This document shows positions 26,417 through 35,648 of a DNA stretch of 64,000 bases, in pieces. The DNA is from an uncultured Nioella sp. (GTDB taxonomy: Bacteria; Pseudomonadota; Alphaproteobacteria; Rhodobacterales; Rhodobacteraceae), in NCBI GenBank assembly GCA_947495575.1, contig CANLZL010000003.1, positions 186,001 through 250,000 of the forward strand, written 5' to 3'. The notes beneath the pieces were generated by a model. That model searched no databases and was not told where the DNA came from. It saw only the letters and a list, made by a program, of their open reading frames with translations. Each line of letters begins with the position of its first letter. Position 1 is the first letter of the stretch. A program made the position numbers and the translations under genes.

Positions 26417-26700
26417 TGAGCGGATCTTTCCCGGCTAACCAAAGCATTGAACAAGGATTCTGCCAATCCAATTCCACCCGCTACGGCCATTGCACGTGCC
26501 TGTTCCTGTCGAAGAAAGGACGAAAACTGTTCCTCGCCTATTCCACCGCCGAATTCCGTGCGTGATGACCCAACGCCTGCGTGCCGAAGCATTTCCGACA
26601 GAAACGCCGCTTCCAAATCCTGTGCGACTTCGCGGAGGGCCGCATCTCGTTCCGGGGCAAGTGCTGCTGTACCTACTCCTGCAATGCCGAGTTCAGACAT
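26413..26700 (-). CDS. flgJ: FlgJ-type rod-binding protein, single domain
   Basis: The chosen ATG gives 95 residues, with an AGGAG ribosome site 9 bases upstream; the longer frame upstream crosses the promoter region and is rejected. The protein matches the N-terminal rod-binding domain of FlgJ: DLEAAFLSEMLRHAGVG, then GGGIGEEQFSSFLRQEQARAMAVAGGIGLAESLF. The muramidase domain of enterobacterial FlgJ is absent, as is common in alphaproteobacteria, where a separate lytic enzyme opens the wall. It likely acts as rod cap. Confidence 0.85.
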   Translation of the reverse strand: MSELGIAGVGTAALAPERDAALREVAQDLEAAFLSEMLRHAGVGSSRTEFGGGIGEEQFSSFLRQEQARAMAVAGGIGLAESLFNALVSRERSAQ

Positions 26701-26740
26701 CTCAAATTCTCCTGATTTCCGAGGATTATGTCCGCGCCCT

Positions 26741-26755
26741 GTAAACAATTGGTAA
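26741..26755. promoter_or_regulatory. Candidate CtrA-type site between flgJ and fliK
   Basis: The 108-bp divergent gap contains GTAA-N7-GTAA (spacer ACAATTG), 41 bp from the flgJ start and 54 bp from fliK. Reverse strand: TTAC-N7-TTAC. It matches the flhA site in layout and in part of the spacer. It could serve both directions. Pattern match only. Confidence 0.42.
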
Positions 26756-26808
26756 GCAATTTCCGCAAATCTACCGCTCATGTCGGAAGAATTCTGGACT
26801 GGTAAGTA

Positions 26809-29199
26809 ATGGATCATCCATTTGCAGCGCTCAAACCAACTTCGGTCCTGAACAGTGACCGCACAGGATCTGATATGGGCTGGTTCGGCCCACCATCCAG
26901 ATTGGATTCGCACCGCAGTTTTTTGTTGGAGGTCAGTGAAACGACCGATTTGCCATCAGCTTTGCCGGATATTTCGGGATACGCGACTGAACCCATGGCA
27001 CAAGACCGGCTTAGGGAGATGGGACACTCGGCAAAACCCGGACAAAAGATTGAAAGCACAGTGCCTTTTCGATCGGGATTACCCTTGCACCTGATGGCGT
27101 TCAATCACGTGCCTGAAAGTGATCCAACTGACCCTGCTTTGCCAACAGACGTCGCGCCAAAATGGCCGCATATCACTTTAGGCCCTGACAATTTGGGTCT
27201 CAGACTACTGCAACTGCCGAATGTGGCACCGGATAAGGCCGAAGGGTCGTTGACACGATCACCTGAAGCACCTGCGATTGGCAGCCAGGCGCCATTCCTG
27301 TCGTTGCCACCGGAAGAGGGAAGAAACGAGACGGAAATCCAGACACCAACCCATGTCCTGATAGATGTCCTTCCTCCAACGAGTCACGCACCGATAGTCC
27401 ACTCACTGCAGATCGCGGCAGAGGTTGTTGCTGTATCCGCTCCGGTCCGCCCGGACCCGGACCATTTAACAGATCGGCCGCTCGCCCTATTAAGGACTGA
27501 GCAATACCGGCCAATTGCTGCATCTGCCAATACCATCGGGACGCCACCCGCTGATCGCCCAAACCCCGAAGCCGATTTCGCGAAACCCGAAACGCCAATC
27601 ACACCAGTTTCAGGCACGCGGTCAGCAAAAGTTATTCTGGCGGCCAATGAGCTTTTTCCCTTGAATTTTGCTGATAACCCGCCCCCCTCGCCGTTGACGA
27701 ACCGCGCGCTCGACCGGCTGAGCGATCCCAAAATTCATTCCAAGGGGATGGCCCATACTTCGGACACGCCTGCCCAACCAGCGCGGCAGATTCCCACAAC
27801 TCCCATTCGCCATTCATCGGCGATCGAAAACACCTTGCCATCCCCCGGAGCCATTGTCGAAACAGGCGCCGCTACAAGCATGACCTCACCATCTTCTTCG
27901 CGACCTCAGTACTTGGATCTGAGCGAAAGAACTCATGCGCCTACGATCCGACTTGAGAATGTCGGTCAAAATACACCTGCGCCCCTGACCGTCGTCGACG
28001 GCCGCACCCTTCTCGCCGACCGCACGGGCAGATTTGAGATGGGGGCGACCAGTAGCGTTGTTAATCGGGATGTATCTGAGCGGGGCATTTCCAAATTCGC
28101 CCCAAGTGCTGTGACAAAAGATGCGACCGCGTCAATCCCTCGTCAGATAGAAATTCATCAACCGCCGACTCACCCCGTTTTGCCAGCGAAGCAACTGACC
28201 GTGCCCGAGAGCCAAATAAGATCGGCAGAACCCATCCAGACCAAATCGACAGTCTCAATTGGCTCCGCGGTGGACGACGCATCCGAAAAAAATGCACTTG
28301 AAATACCTTCGCGGGGCGCCGTGCATGCCACGTCGGCCAGCCCGCAACCCAGGCCTGAAGTGCGAGAAAAACCCTCGCAACTCACCCGGGAAACCGGGCT
28401 GCGCAAGGGTCACATCACGATTGACCCGATCAGATCATCGACCAAAACTCCACCGGTGCATCTGCAACCTGAGTTTGAAACGCCTTCCGCCGGTGTTCCG
28501 TCGACATCCGAGGCGACCGGAAAGACACGCAATCGCCAAAGGATCGAAGTTCCAATTCGGCCTGAAATGCCGCAACAAAGCTCCTTGCCGTCTGCTCCAC
28601 TGCCACCCTTGGCTGACATCCGCCCACAAAGCCCCCTGGCCACAGCCTCGCCCGGATTTCCTTCGATACCAAGGACAGGGTTTGATGCCCTTCTGAACCC
28701 ATCTGAAGTTGTGCCTGACATTGCTCAGGTCGTTGGTTCACCAATGCCGACAATCCCATCGATGGCAGCGCTCGCCGGACCAGTCGCCATTGCGCCCCCA
28801 TCCGTGCCGTTCATGACTGTTCCCATGCAGCTTGTTCAATCAGTGCAAGCGGCGCTTGGCGCAGACCACCCAATGGGTGCGATCGAACTCACTCTTGATC
28901 CGCCGGAACTGGGGACCGTGCGGGTTGTCGTGTCTCGTGGCGATGATGGGCCTGTGGTTCAAATGATTGCAGACCGCCCGGAGACATTGGATCTCATGCG
29001 CAAACACGCAGGCTCTATGGCACAGGAATTTGCGCGGCAAGGCCTTGATACGGCCAGCTTTCAATTCGGCGGGCAACGCAACCAAAATGAAGATCACGGT
29101 CCTTCTGGCACGATCCCTGTAGATGATGACCCAGTGGATCCGACAGATCAGGTGGCTGGAACCAGCAGCACAGGCACCGGCATGGACATACGCATTTAG
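26809..29199 (+). CDS. fliK: Hook-length control protein FliK
   Basis: FliK (796 residues) is secreted as a molecular ruler and triggers FlhB to switch substrate class. About 660 residues are Pro/Thr/Ser/Ala-rich with little fixed structure, as usual. The conserved Flg_hook domain is near the C-terminus (about 675-760): GAIELTLDPPELGTVRVVV, then GPVVQMIADRPETLDLMRKH and ARQGLDTASFQFG. The tail is acidic. The N-terminal length exceeds many FliK proteins; length varies with hook length across species. The ribosome site is weak. flgD follows after 12 bases. Confidence 0.93.
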   Translation: MDHPFAALKPTSVLNSDRTGSDMGWFGPPSRLDSHRSFLLEVSETTDLPSALPDISGYATEPMAQDRLREMGHSAKPGQKIESTVPFRSGLPLHLMAFNHVPESDPTDPALPTDVAPKWPHITLGPDNLGLRLLQLPNVAPDKAEGSLTRSPEAPAIGSQAPFLSLPPEEGRNETEIQTPTHVLIDVLPPTSHAPIVHSLQIAAEVVAVSAPVRPDPDHLTDRPLALLRTEQYRPIAASANTIGTPPADRPNPEADFAKPETPITPVSGTRSAKVILAANELFPLNFADNPPPSPLTNRALDRLSDPKIHSKGMAHTSDTPAQPARQIPTTPIRHSSAIENTLPSPGAIVETGAATSMTSPSSSRPQYLDLSERTHAPTIRLENVGQNTPAPLTVVDGRTLLADRTGRFEMGATSSVVNRDVSERGISKFAPSAVTKDATASIPRQIEIHQPPTHPVLPAKQLTVPESQIRSAEPIQTKSTVSIGSAVDDASEKNALEIPSRGAVHATSASPQPRPEVREKPSQLTRETGLRKGHITIDPIRSSTKTPPVHLQPEFETPSAGVPSTSEATGKTRNRQRIEVPIRPEMPQQSSLPSAPLPPLADIRPQSPLATASPGFPSIPRTGFDALLNPSEVVPDIAQVVGSPMPTIPSMAALAGPVAIAPPSVPFMTVPMQLVQSVQAALGADHPMGAIELTLDPPELGTVRVVVSRGDDGPVVQMIADRPETLDLMRKHAGSMAQEFARQGLDTASFQFGGQRNQNEDHGPSGTIPVDDDPVDPTDQVAGTSSTGTGMDIRI

Positions 29200-29211
29200 A
29201 GGAGGTGCAGG

Positions 29212-29856
29212 ATGGAAATCACACCAACAAATCAAGCCATTGCATCGGCGCAAGCCAATGAGAGCCGCAGCCTGGTTACATCTGACTTCGAAACCTTTTT
29301 GCGAATGATGACAGCGCAAATCCAGAACCAGGATCCACTGAACCCAATGGATTCGACCGAATTCGCCACGCAACTGGCAACTTTTTCCGGCGTTGAGCAA
29401 CAAGTGCGTACCAACGACTTATTGGTCGGGCTGCGGGAATCCATGGCGTTGACCAGCATGAGCCAGATGGGGGACTGGATCGGAATGGACGCGCGGGCAG
29501 AAATGCCGATGTATTTCGATGGAGAGCCTTTGTGGATTTACGCGACGGGCAATAATCTAGCCGATCGGATGGAGTTGATCATCACCGATGAACTTGGCAA
29601 TACGATTCAGCGCGTCCATTTGCCTGCCAGTGACACACCGATTGAATGGGCCGGAGTTACAACGGACGGAGAGCCATTGCCGACTGGCGTTTATGGGTTT
29701 CACGTTGAATATTTCGCGGACGATACACCAATCGAAACCCGGCCAGCTATGGGCTATGCCCCGATCGAAGAGGCGCAGGTCATCAACGGCGAGGTGTGGC
29801 TCAGTTTCCCGGGCGGTGTTCAGATCCGGTCATCCTTGGTGGAAGCGCTGCGCTAA
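29212..29856 (+). CDS. flgD: Hook capping protein FlgD
   Basis: FlgD (214 residues) caps the growing hook. The N-terminus has the family motif 'DFETFLRMMTAQIQNQDPLNPMDSTEFATQLATFSGVEQQ' (residues 24-63), and the C-terminus has the FlgD Ig/Tudor-like part (LPTGVYGFHVEYFADD). An AGGAGG ribosome site lies 6 bases before ATG. A perfect hairpin terminator starts at the end of its stop codon, closing the flagellar cluster. Confidence 0.96.
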   Translation: MEITPTNQAIASAQANESRSLVTSDFETFLRMMTAQIQNQDPLNPMDSTEFATQLATFSGVEQQVRTNDLLVGLRESMALTSMSQMGDWIGMDARAEMPMYFDGEPLWIYATGNNLADRMELIITDELGNTIQRVHLPASDTPIEWAGVTTDGEPLPTGVYGFHVEYFADDTPIETRPAMGYAPIEEAQVINGEVWLSFPGGVQIRSSLVEALR

Positions 29857-29890
29857 CGCGGGAGGGATGGCCCCTCCCGCGTAGTTTTTC
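29856..29890 (+). terminator. Rho-independent terminator after flgD
   Basis: A perfect 11-bp GC-rich stem (ACGCGGGAGGG/CCCTCCCGCGT) with a 5-base loop, followed by AGTTTTTC. It lies between the convergent flgD and trypsin-like protease genes, so it may also slow the opposing transcript, although the T run is on the flgD side only. Confidence 0.9.
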
Positions 29891-29892
29891 GG

Positions 29893-31233
29893 TTACTTGT
29901 TTGGTTGTTGCGGCTGCCCGCCACCACCGCCGCCGCTGATAATCAGCTGCGCCTCAGGATAGCCAACCGCGTCAGGTGAATTGTAAGTACCGACATAGAT
30001 ATCGTAGCGCCCTACCAACGGTGCACCCCACACAAGGCTTGGCTGCAAATTTCCAGCCCCATCATCGTCGCAATACCATTGTCCATCCGGTGCATTGATC
30101 AGCAAAGTCGTGTCTTGCTGGCTGCTGACCGAAAAGCCCAATTGCGCTCCTGTGCCTTGATATACAACCTGGAAATCCGGAGCCTCTGCGACAAATCCCG
30201 CGCAACCCTGCCCGGCATTGGATGCATCCAGGTTGCCGCCAGCCAACAACGACTGGATATGCGGATCAGGTTGGAAGCCGACGGAAAGCTGGGTCATGCC
30301 GAAGGTAGGCGGCAGGTTCGGGTCGGGCGTCGTCGCGCGAAGATCAACTTGCGGTGTTTGGCCCGCCATGGTGGCCGCGATCCAGTCAGCATAGGCCGAG
30401 ACGCGCGTATATGTACCGTAGTGATCACCGTCTTGATGGCAGTAATTACCGCCAGAAACGAGGCCGACCTGAACGTAAGATTGACCGTTATAGGTCATCA
30501 GGGGGCCGCCGCTATCCCCACGGCAGGCATCAGCCACAGCATCCCGGAACCCGGCACAGATGACGCCTTCTCCGGCGTCATAGGCACAGAGGTTGTTTTG
30601 GACAATCGGCACCGATGCGCCCAGCAAAACCTGAGATGTATCCCATTGCGACGGAGGGGAGGAGCTGGCCATTTCGGCCGCCGTCAGTGGCCCGCGGCCC
30701 CGCGAAATATGCGGCGGCGGGGTCAGGCCCCAGCCAATAACAATCGCCTCCAGGCCCAGTTGCTCGGACGCGTTAGCCGTGCTGGCATCGGACAATTGCA
30801 TATGAGGAATGCCCATGGGGCGGGTCACATGCAACAGCGCGATGTCGTCGCGACCGACCCCCTGATAACCCGAATGGACATAGACCCGGTCGACATCAAA
30901 GGCAGTGCCCCCGCCCTGCAAGCTGGAGCTGTTGGCGTAGATTTCCATGCCCGACGGGTTATTCGGATCCATCGAATCGACGCAATGGGCCGCGGTCAGC
31001 ACCCATTGATCGGCAATGACGCTTCCTCCACAAAAGTGGCCATCAAACCGGTTCGACGCAAAGGCCTGATTAAGCGAAACGATCCACGGAAAATCGCTGA
31101 TCGACACCGCACAACCGCCCATCACGCGATCGGCTGAGCAAATGTTCTGCGCCGTTGCAGACAATGGTATCAGGCAAGACGCGGCCAGAACAATGGCCGC
31201 GCGGGCAGACCTGGACGTAAAATATTCTATCAT
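29893..31233 (-). CDS. Secreted trypsin-like serine protease with C-terminal module
   Basis: The ATG chosen (446 residues) has GGAGGT 6 bases upstream; an ATG five codons earlier contains that ribosome site. There is a signal peptide (1-29, ending SATAQ). An S1 peptidase domain spans about 36-290, with an activation-like site R36/V37-MGG, catalytic His83 (TAAHC), Asp130 (DDIALL) and Ser241 (GDSGGPL), and Asp235 in the S1 pocket, predicting cleavage after Arg/Lys. Residues about 316-434 form a module repeated in the neighbouring caspase-like protein (LLAGG, CAGFVA, G-W-C, VGT). A Gly-rich tail follows. It is the second gene of a two-gene unit, 21 bases after the caspase gene. Probably periplasmic or secreted. 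Confidence 0.92.
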   Translation of the reverse strand: MIEYFTSRSARAAIVLAASCLIPLSATAQNICSADRVMGGCAVSISDFPWIVSLNQAFASNRFDGHFCGGSVIADQWVLTAAHCVDSMDPNNPSGMEIYANSSSLQGGGTAFDVDRVYVHSGYQGVGRDDIALLHVTRPMGIPHMQLSDASTANASEQLGLEAIVIGWGLTPPPHISRGRGPLTAAEMASSSPPSQWDTSQVLLGASVPIVQNNLCAYDAGEGVICAGFRDAVADACRGDSGGPLMTYNGQSYVQVGLVSGGNYCHQDGDHYGTYTRVSAYADWIAATMAGQTPQVDLRATTPDPNLPPTFGMTQLSVGFQPDPHIQSLLAGGNLDASNAGQGCAGFVAEAPDFQVVYQGTGAQLGFSVSSQQDTTLLINAPDGQWYCDDDGAGNLQPSLVWGAPLVGRYDIYVGTYNSPDAVGYPEAQLIISGGGGGGQPQQPNK

Positions 31234-31254
31234 CGGGTGACCTCCCATTTCTTA

Positions 31255-32664
31255 TCAGTTTTCGTCTTCATCGTCTGGCGCCTCATTCGCGATCAGACTG
31301 CGTTCAAGCGATGTGTCAGGATTGGCGCTGTCGGATTCGCCGGCAGGCTCTGGATTTGGCAAATCGCCCAAGTTAATAATCCCGTCGCCCTCGGCATCAG
31401 CGCCGTCGCGCGCCGCAAAAACCAGCGTTGCATCAGGCGCGCGCGCCGTTTCCACCACAGTCCCCACCCACAATCTTTGCGGTCCATCCTCTTCCAAGGG
31501 GATCTCCATTTGGGGTGGCGCATCAGCTGACCCAGTAACGCAATGCCAAACGCCCGAAGCCGTTCGCAGGATCAACACAGTGGGTTCGTCGCTGATGGCG
31601 GCAACGCCCAACGGATTGGCCCCGATATCAACGGTTAACATCAGATCCGGATTGCTGGCGACAAAACCCACGCAAGCCCCGCCAAGCTGGGTTGCATCCT
31701 CATACCCGCCTGCCAACAGGTCGACCGTCAGCCCGGCCTCTGGCATCGCCCCTGTCAGGTCGACAACGCCATACAAGGCACGTCCGTCCTCGACGATACC
31801 GCGTCCCGGTTTTCCGCCAGAGCTTTGCGGGGCAGCAGCGACCTGAACCGGCACTTCATTGCTATCTTCCCGCCCGTCGCCATTTTGAAAATGGGGCGGG
31901 ATTTCACCAGCAAAGGCAAATTCCAGCCAGGGGACTTGCCGTCCATCGGTTGCATTCCGCACAGCAAAAGACACCTGGTACATGATGTCATCGACCCGGC
32001 GGGTTGGCCGTTCTAATGCTTCCAACAGCGCCTCGGTAAATAGCCCGTTACGTCCGTCACCGTCAGATGAAGTCTGGCCGGGGGCGGCGGCATACATGAT
32101 GAACGCTGATGCGCCTGCAGGTGTTTCCATGGCAGTCAGGCCCGTGCCCATGTCGCGATCGCGACCGCGTTCCGGCAAGGGATTATTGCGGCAGGCGTCC
32201 AAAATGATGATCCCGGTTGCCCCGGTCGCGGCCAACCGTTCCAGCAGGCGCGGGGCCGGATAGGACCAATCGGGAATATCCTCGGCAAAGGCGATCTCTT
32301 CATCATCCACCGGGATCAGATAGTTGGTACCTTTGTATTCCACACCGTGTCCCGCAAAATAGAACACAGCCATATCCCCGGGGTTCAGCGACCTGGTAAA
32401 ATCACGGATCGAGACCTGCATTTCCCGCAGACTTTGCTGCAACTGCGGTCCATCCCCATGCACGCGAAAGCCAATCTCGGACAGACGAGTCGCCATGTCG
32501 ATGGCGTCATTGATCGGATTAACTAGCGGGTTGGTGTTGTATTCGGAATTGCCAATGACAAGCGCCACCCGCTCGGCTTTTAGCGCGGTAGCAGCGCAAA
32601 CCGTGACTAGGGCGGTGAAAAAAACAAACAGCGCAAAAGTCCGGAGACCAGGCGACGACGCCAC
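31255..32664 (-). CDS. Secreted caspase-like (C14) peptidase with the same C-terminal module
   Basis: GTG is chosen as start: it has GGGAG 7 bases upstream, whereas the longer frame needs a TTG. The result is 469 residues. A signal peptide or anchor lies at about 7-30. A caspase-fold domain covers about 32-260, with catalytic His106 (FAGHG) and Cys158 (LDACRNNP), plus the VALVIGNSEY and IVPVDD-like (LIPVDDEE) motifs, i.e. a bacterial orthocaspase/metacaspase-like enzyme. After an Asp/Glu linker, residues about 298-416 align with the module of the trypsin-like partner: LLAGG, CVGFVA, PD, GVWHC, VGT. The acidic tail is Asp/Glu-rich. It is the first gene of the pair. Substrate unknown. Confidence 0.9.
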   Translation of the reverse strand: MASSPGLRTFALFVFFTALVTVCAATALKAERVALVIGNSEYNTNPLVNPINDAIDMATRLSEIGFRVHGDGPQLQQSLREMQVSIRDFTRSLNPGDMAVFYFAGHGVEYKGTNYLIPVDDEEIAFAEDIPDWSYPAPRLLERLAATGATGIIILDACRNNPLPERGRDRDMGTGLTAMETPAGASAFIMYAAAPGQTSSDGDGRNGLFTEALLEALERPTRRVDDIMYQVSFAVRNATDGRQVPWLEFAFAGEIPPHFQNGDGREDSNEVPVQVAAAPQSSGGKPGRGIVEDGRALYGVVDLTGAMPEAGLTVDLLAGGYEDATQLGGACVGFVASNPDLMLTVDIGANPLGVAAISDEPTVLILRTASGVWHCVTGSADAPPQMEIPLEEDGPQRLWVGTVVETARAPDATLVFAARDGADAEGDGIINLGDLPNPEPAGESDSANPDTSLERSLIANEAPDDEDEN

Positions 32665-32762
32665 GTCAAATCTCCCAAATTCAAAAAACAATTGGGGCTA
32701 TTATGGCGTGAAATACTCTCTAGGCCGACTCTTTTTTGCTCAACAATCCGTACTGAGGTCGG

Positions 32763-34013
32763 TCAGAGCTTCAGAAAAAGCTGAAGATCGGCAACGTTTG
32801 TTCCGGTTGCGCCGATCATCAGCAAATCACCAGAGGCCTGAAGTGCAGCGTAGCTGTCGCTATTGGCAAGGCGCGCCTCAGGCTCAATTCCCGCCTGACG
32901 CATGCGGGACAGGCTGCCTTGGTCAACGATTGCGCCAGCGGCGTCTGTCGGCCCATCGCGGCCATCGGTTCCGCCAGAAAGGAACATCCAATCGCCTGTT
33001 AGCCCGGCTTGTTCGGCCAACAACGCGACCCGCAACGCCAGCTCTTGATTGCGGCCGCCGCGCCCGTCGCCGGTAAGCACGACAGTGGTTTCTCCACCAA
33101 AGGCCAAAATGGTGCCACGGGGCGCGGCCATTGCGGCGTCCACTACTCGCCTAGCCGCCTGTGTGACGGGGCCATCAAGGGGCGTGTCGATCTTCTCTAT
33201 GCGGCGTTTGGAGGCTTCTGCCATAGCTGCATGGCTCAATCCGTTGGACCCGACCAGCGTGGCGTTGCTCTTGGGCAAATCGGACCGGGACTGTTCAGAC
33301 GCAAGGACCTCGCGTGCGGCAGGCGGCACATCCTCCCAGACACCCAGATCCTTCAGGATCTCGATCCCGCGCTGTCTGTCCGCAATTGGAGCAACCGTCG
33401 GTCCGCTGGCAATAACCCTCAGATCGTCACCGATCACATCCGACAAGATCAGGCTGCGCACCGAAGCCGGTGCTGCAAGCCGCAACAACCCACCGCCTTT
33501 GAACAGGGACAGCCCCTGACGGACGATGTTGGTTTGTTCGATATCGGCGCCTGTCGCCAAGAGCAGTTGGTTTACTGCGGCCTTGTCATCCAACGATAGA
33601 CCCTCGACAGGCCCGGGCAACAGGGCCGATCCGCCCCCGGAAATCAGAGCGAGAACGTGGTCTTCAGCGCCAATACCATCCAAAAGCGCGCGAACCGCCT
33701 GCCCGGCCTTGATGCCGCTTTCATCAGGCACGGGATGGCCTGCCGCGAAACATTGGACCCCCGCAATCTCCCGATGGTTTTCATAATTGGTGACAGCTAT
33801 CGCCGTGACATTGGCGTTATGCGCCACGTGATCCATTGCAGCCTGCAACATCCCATGCGCGGCCTTACCTATGGCCAACAGGATCAACCGACCGGTGACT
33901 GCCTGAATTGGTGCATCGGTCAACGCCTTGTCGACCGCGCGCACCGGATCCGCCGCTGCCACGCCAGCCAGAAACATCTCGGTCAGGTCATCCTTGTGGG
34001 CTTGTGTCGTCAT
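32763..34013 (-). CDS. gckA: Glycerate 2-kinase (GckA/TtuD family)
   Basis: This enzyme phosphorylates D-glycerate to 2-phosphoglycerate, connecting glyoxylate or serine metabolism to glycolysis. The 416-residue MTTQAHK start is used; an ATG 11 codons earlier is possible. It has the two-domain build of the family: the N-terminal domain with LILLAIGKAAHGM, AGHPVPDESG and the loop SGGGSALLPGP; the C-terminal MOFRL domain with FGGETTVVL-GDGRGGRNQELAL and SGGTDGRDGPTDAAGA. Older annotations call this family hydroxypyruvate reductase TtuD. It is upstream of the caspase gene with a 98-base gap, and probably is a separate unit. Confidence 0.88.
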   Translation of the reverse strand: MTTQAHKDDLTEMFLAGVAAADPVRAVDKALTDAPIQAVTGRLILLAIGKAAHGMLQAAMDHVAHNANVTAIAVTNYENHREIAGVQCFAAGHPVPDESGIKAGQAVRALLDGIGAEDHVLALISGGGSALLPGPVEGLSLDDKAAVNQLLLATGADIEQTNIVRQGLSLFKGGGLLRLAAPASVRSLILSDVIGDDLRVIASGPTVAPIADRQRGIEILKDLGVWEDVPPAAREVLASEQSRSDLPKSNATLVGSNGLSHAAMAEASKRRIEKIDTPLDGPVTQAARRVVDAAMAAPRGTILAFGGETTVVLTGDGRGGRNQELALRVALLAEQAGLTGDWMFLSGGTDGRDGPTDAAGAIVDQGSLSRMRQAGIEPEARLANSDSYAALQASGDLLMIGATGTNVADLQLFLKL

Positions 34014-34112
34014 CGGGGTACATTCCGCTAATTTGTCGATCTGCAATCAAATAAGGGCTACACCAGAACCCAACGCCAATCACCGAAACATGCCGAAACA
34101 TGGGTGCGGCGT

Positions 34113-35645
34113 TTAGCCGACAAACGACACAACTACCGCAATTGCAGCCATTGTACCGGCCCCAAGGACCGCAAAGATAAATCGATCCCGCCATGGCGAA
34201 ATCGGTTTCTCTGGAACAGCATTGGCACGCGAAAGCAAAACCTCTTGCGCCATCTGCGGCAAACGTGGGCCAAAGCGCGACAGGACCTGTGCCGTGCGGA
34301 TCAGATCGCGCACCATCGCCTTTGGGCCGATATTGTCGGTGATGTAACCTTCGACAACTGGTCTTGCGACGCTCCAGATATTGATGTTCGGGTCCAGCGA
34401 CCGGGCCACGCCCTCAACAACGACCATCGTGCGTTGCAACAGGATCAGCTCGGTCCGGGTTTGCATACCGAACTGCTCGGTCACGTCAAAAAGGTAACTC
34501 AAAAGCCGCGCCATCGAAATGCGGCTGGCATCCATGCCGAAAATGGGCTCACCGACCGAGCGGAGAGCACGGGCAAATTCGTCAATATCGCGATCCGCTG
34601 GGACATATCCGGCCTCGAAATGCACTTCGGCCACGCGGCGGTAATCACGCCGGATAAAGCCCATAAGAATCTCAGCATAAACACGGCGCGTATACTCGTC
34701 CAACCGTCCCATGATGCCAAAATCGAGGGCAATAATGTCCCCCTCGGGCGACACTTTCAGGTTCCCCTGATGCATATCGGCGTGGAAGAACCCGTCGCGC
34801 AAAGCATGGCGGAGGAACATTTGTAATGTGCGTGCTGCGATCGCTTCAAGGTCATGACCGGCGGCCCGGATCTGCTCGACCTCACCGTAGGGAAGGCCCT
34901 CAGCCCAATCCAGCATCATCACATGACGAGAAGAGTAGTGCCAATTGACCTTTGGAACGCAGAATCCGTCGTCGTTTTCTGTGTTGGCCGCGAATTCACC
35001 CGCGGCCGAGCTTTCGACCCTCAAATCAAGCTCCCCCATCACAACGCCTTCGAAATGCGCAATCACCTCTTGAGGACGCAAACGACGCGATGAGGGCGAC
35101 AAAGTTTCGATAACGGATGCGATAAGATAGAAGGCATCGATATCCTTGCGGAAGGCGCGTTCAATACCGGGGCGTAAGACCTTTACGGCCACTTCCTGTC
35201 CGGTTTCCTTGAGCCGCCCGCGGTGAACCTGCGCAATAGATGCTGCTGCAACAGGTCCTGAGAATTCGCTGAACAAATCCTCCATTGTTGTCTCAAACTC
35301 TGAAGCCACGATTTTCTTTGCCTGCGCAGAGTCGAAAGGCGGCAGTTTGTCCTGCAGAACCCGTAGCTGCATTGCCAGGTCGGCCCCTACAACATCGGGA
35401 CGCGTCGACAGGATCTGACCGAACTTGATGTAGGCCGGACCAAGCGCTGTCAGCGCGCGAGTCACTGGGGGCAAATTAGGATCACCCCGCAGACCAAGCC
35501 ACTTGAACGGCCAGCCCAGAACGCGCAATCCGATGCGCACCGATCGGGGCGCATCCATGGCCTCCAGTGCAACACCCATTGCGCCTGTTCGTTCGAACGT
35601 GGCACCGGTGCGGATCAGGCGCCAAATATTATGAGGTCCACGCAT
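34113..35645 (-). CDS. ubiB: Ubiquinone biosynthesis kinase-like protein UbiB
   Basis: UbiB (510 residues) is an atypical ABC1/ADCK kinase-like ATPase needed for ubiquinone synthesis. Typical features: the KxGQ motif AYIKFGQILSTRPD (about 87-100), the Ala-rich nucleotide loop VAAASIAQVHRG, the protein-kinase-like catalytic segment HADMHQGNLKV, the metal motif DFGIMG, and a C-terminal membrane helix (about 488-508). It ends the ubiE-ubiB unit, separated from ubiE by 3 bases. Family name 2-polyprenylphenol 6-hydroxylase in older annotations is thought wrong. Confidence 0.95.
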   Translation of the reverse strand: MRGPHNIWRLIRTGATFERTGAMGVALEAMDAPRSVRIGLRVLGWPFKWLGLRGDPNLPPVTRALTALGPAYIKFGQILSTRPDVVGADLAMQLRVLQDKLPPFDSAQAKKIVASEFETTMEDLFSEFSGPVAAASIAQVHRGRLKETGQEVAVKVLRPGIERAFRKDIDAFYLIASVIETLSPSSRRLRPQEVIAHFEGVVMGELDLRVESSAAGEFAANTENDDGFCVPKVNWHYSSRHVMMLDWAEGLPYGEVEQIRAAGHDLEAIAARTLQMFLRHALRDGFFHADMHQGNLKVSPEGDIIALDFGIMGRLDEYTRRVYAEILMGFIRRDYRRVAEVHFEAGYVPADRDIDEFARALRSVGEPIFGMDASRISMARLLSYLFDVTEQFGMQTRTELILLQRTMVVVEGVARSLDPNINIWSVARPVVEGYITDNIGPKAMVRDLIRTAQVLSRFGPRLPQMAQEVLLSRANAVPEKPISPWRDRFIFAVLGAGTMAAIAVVVSFVG

Positions 35646-35648
35646 CCC

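Noticed and set aside
30079-31137. 352-codon plus-strand open frame
   Set aside because: Lies antisense within the trypsin-like protease gene, which has a full catalytic triad, signal peptide and ribosome site.
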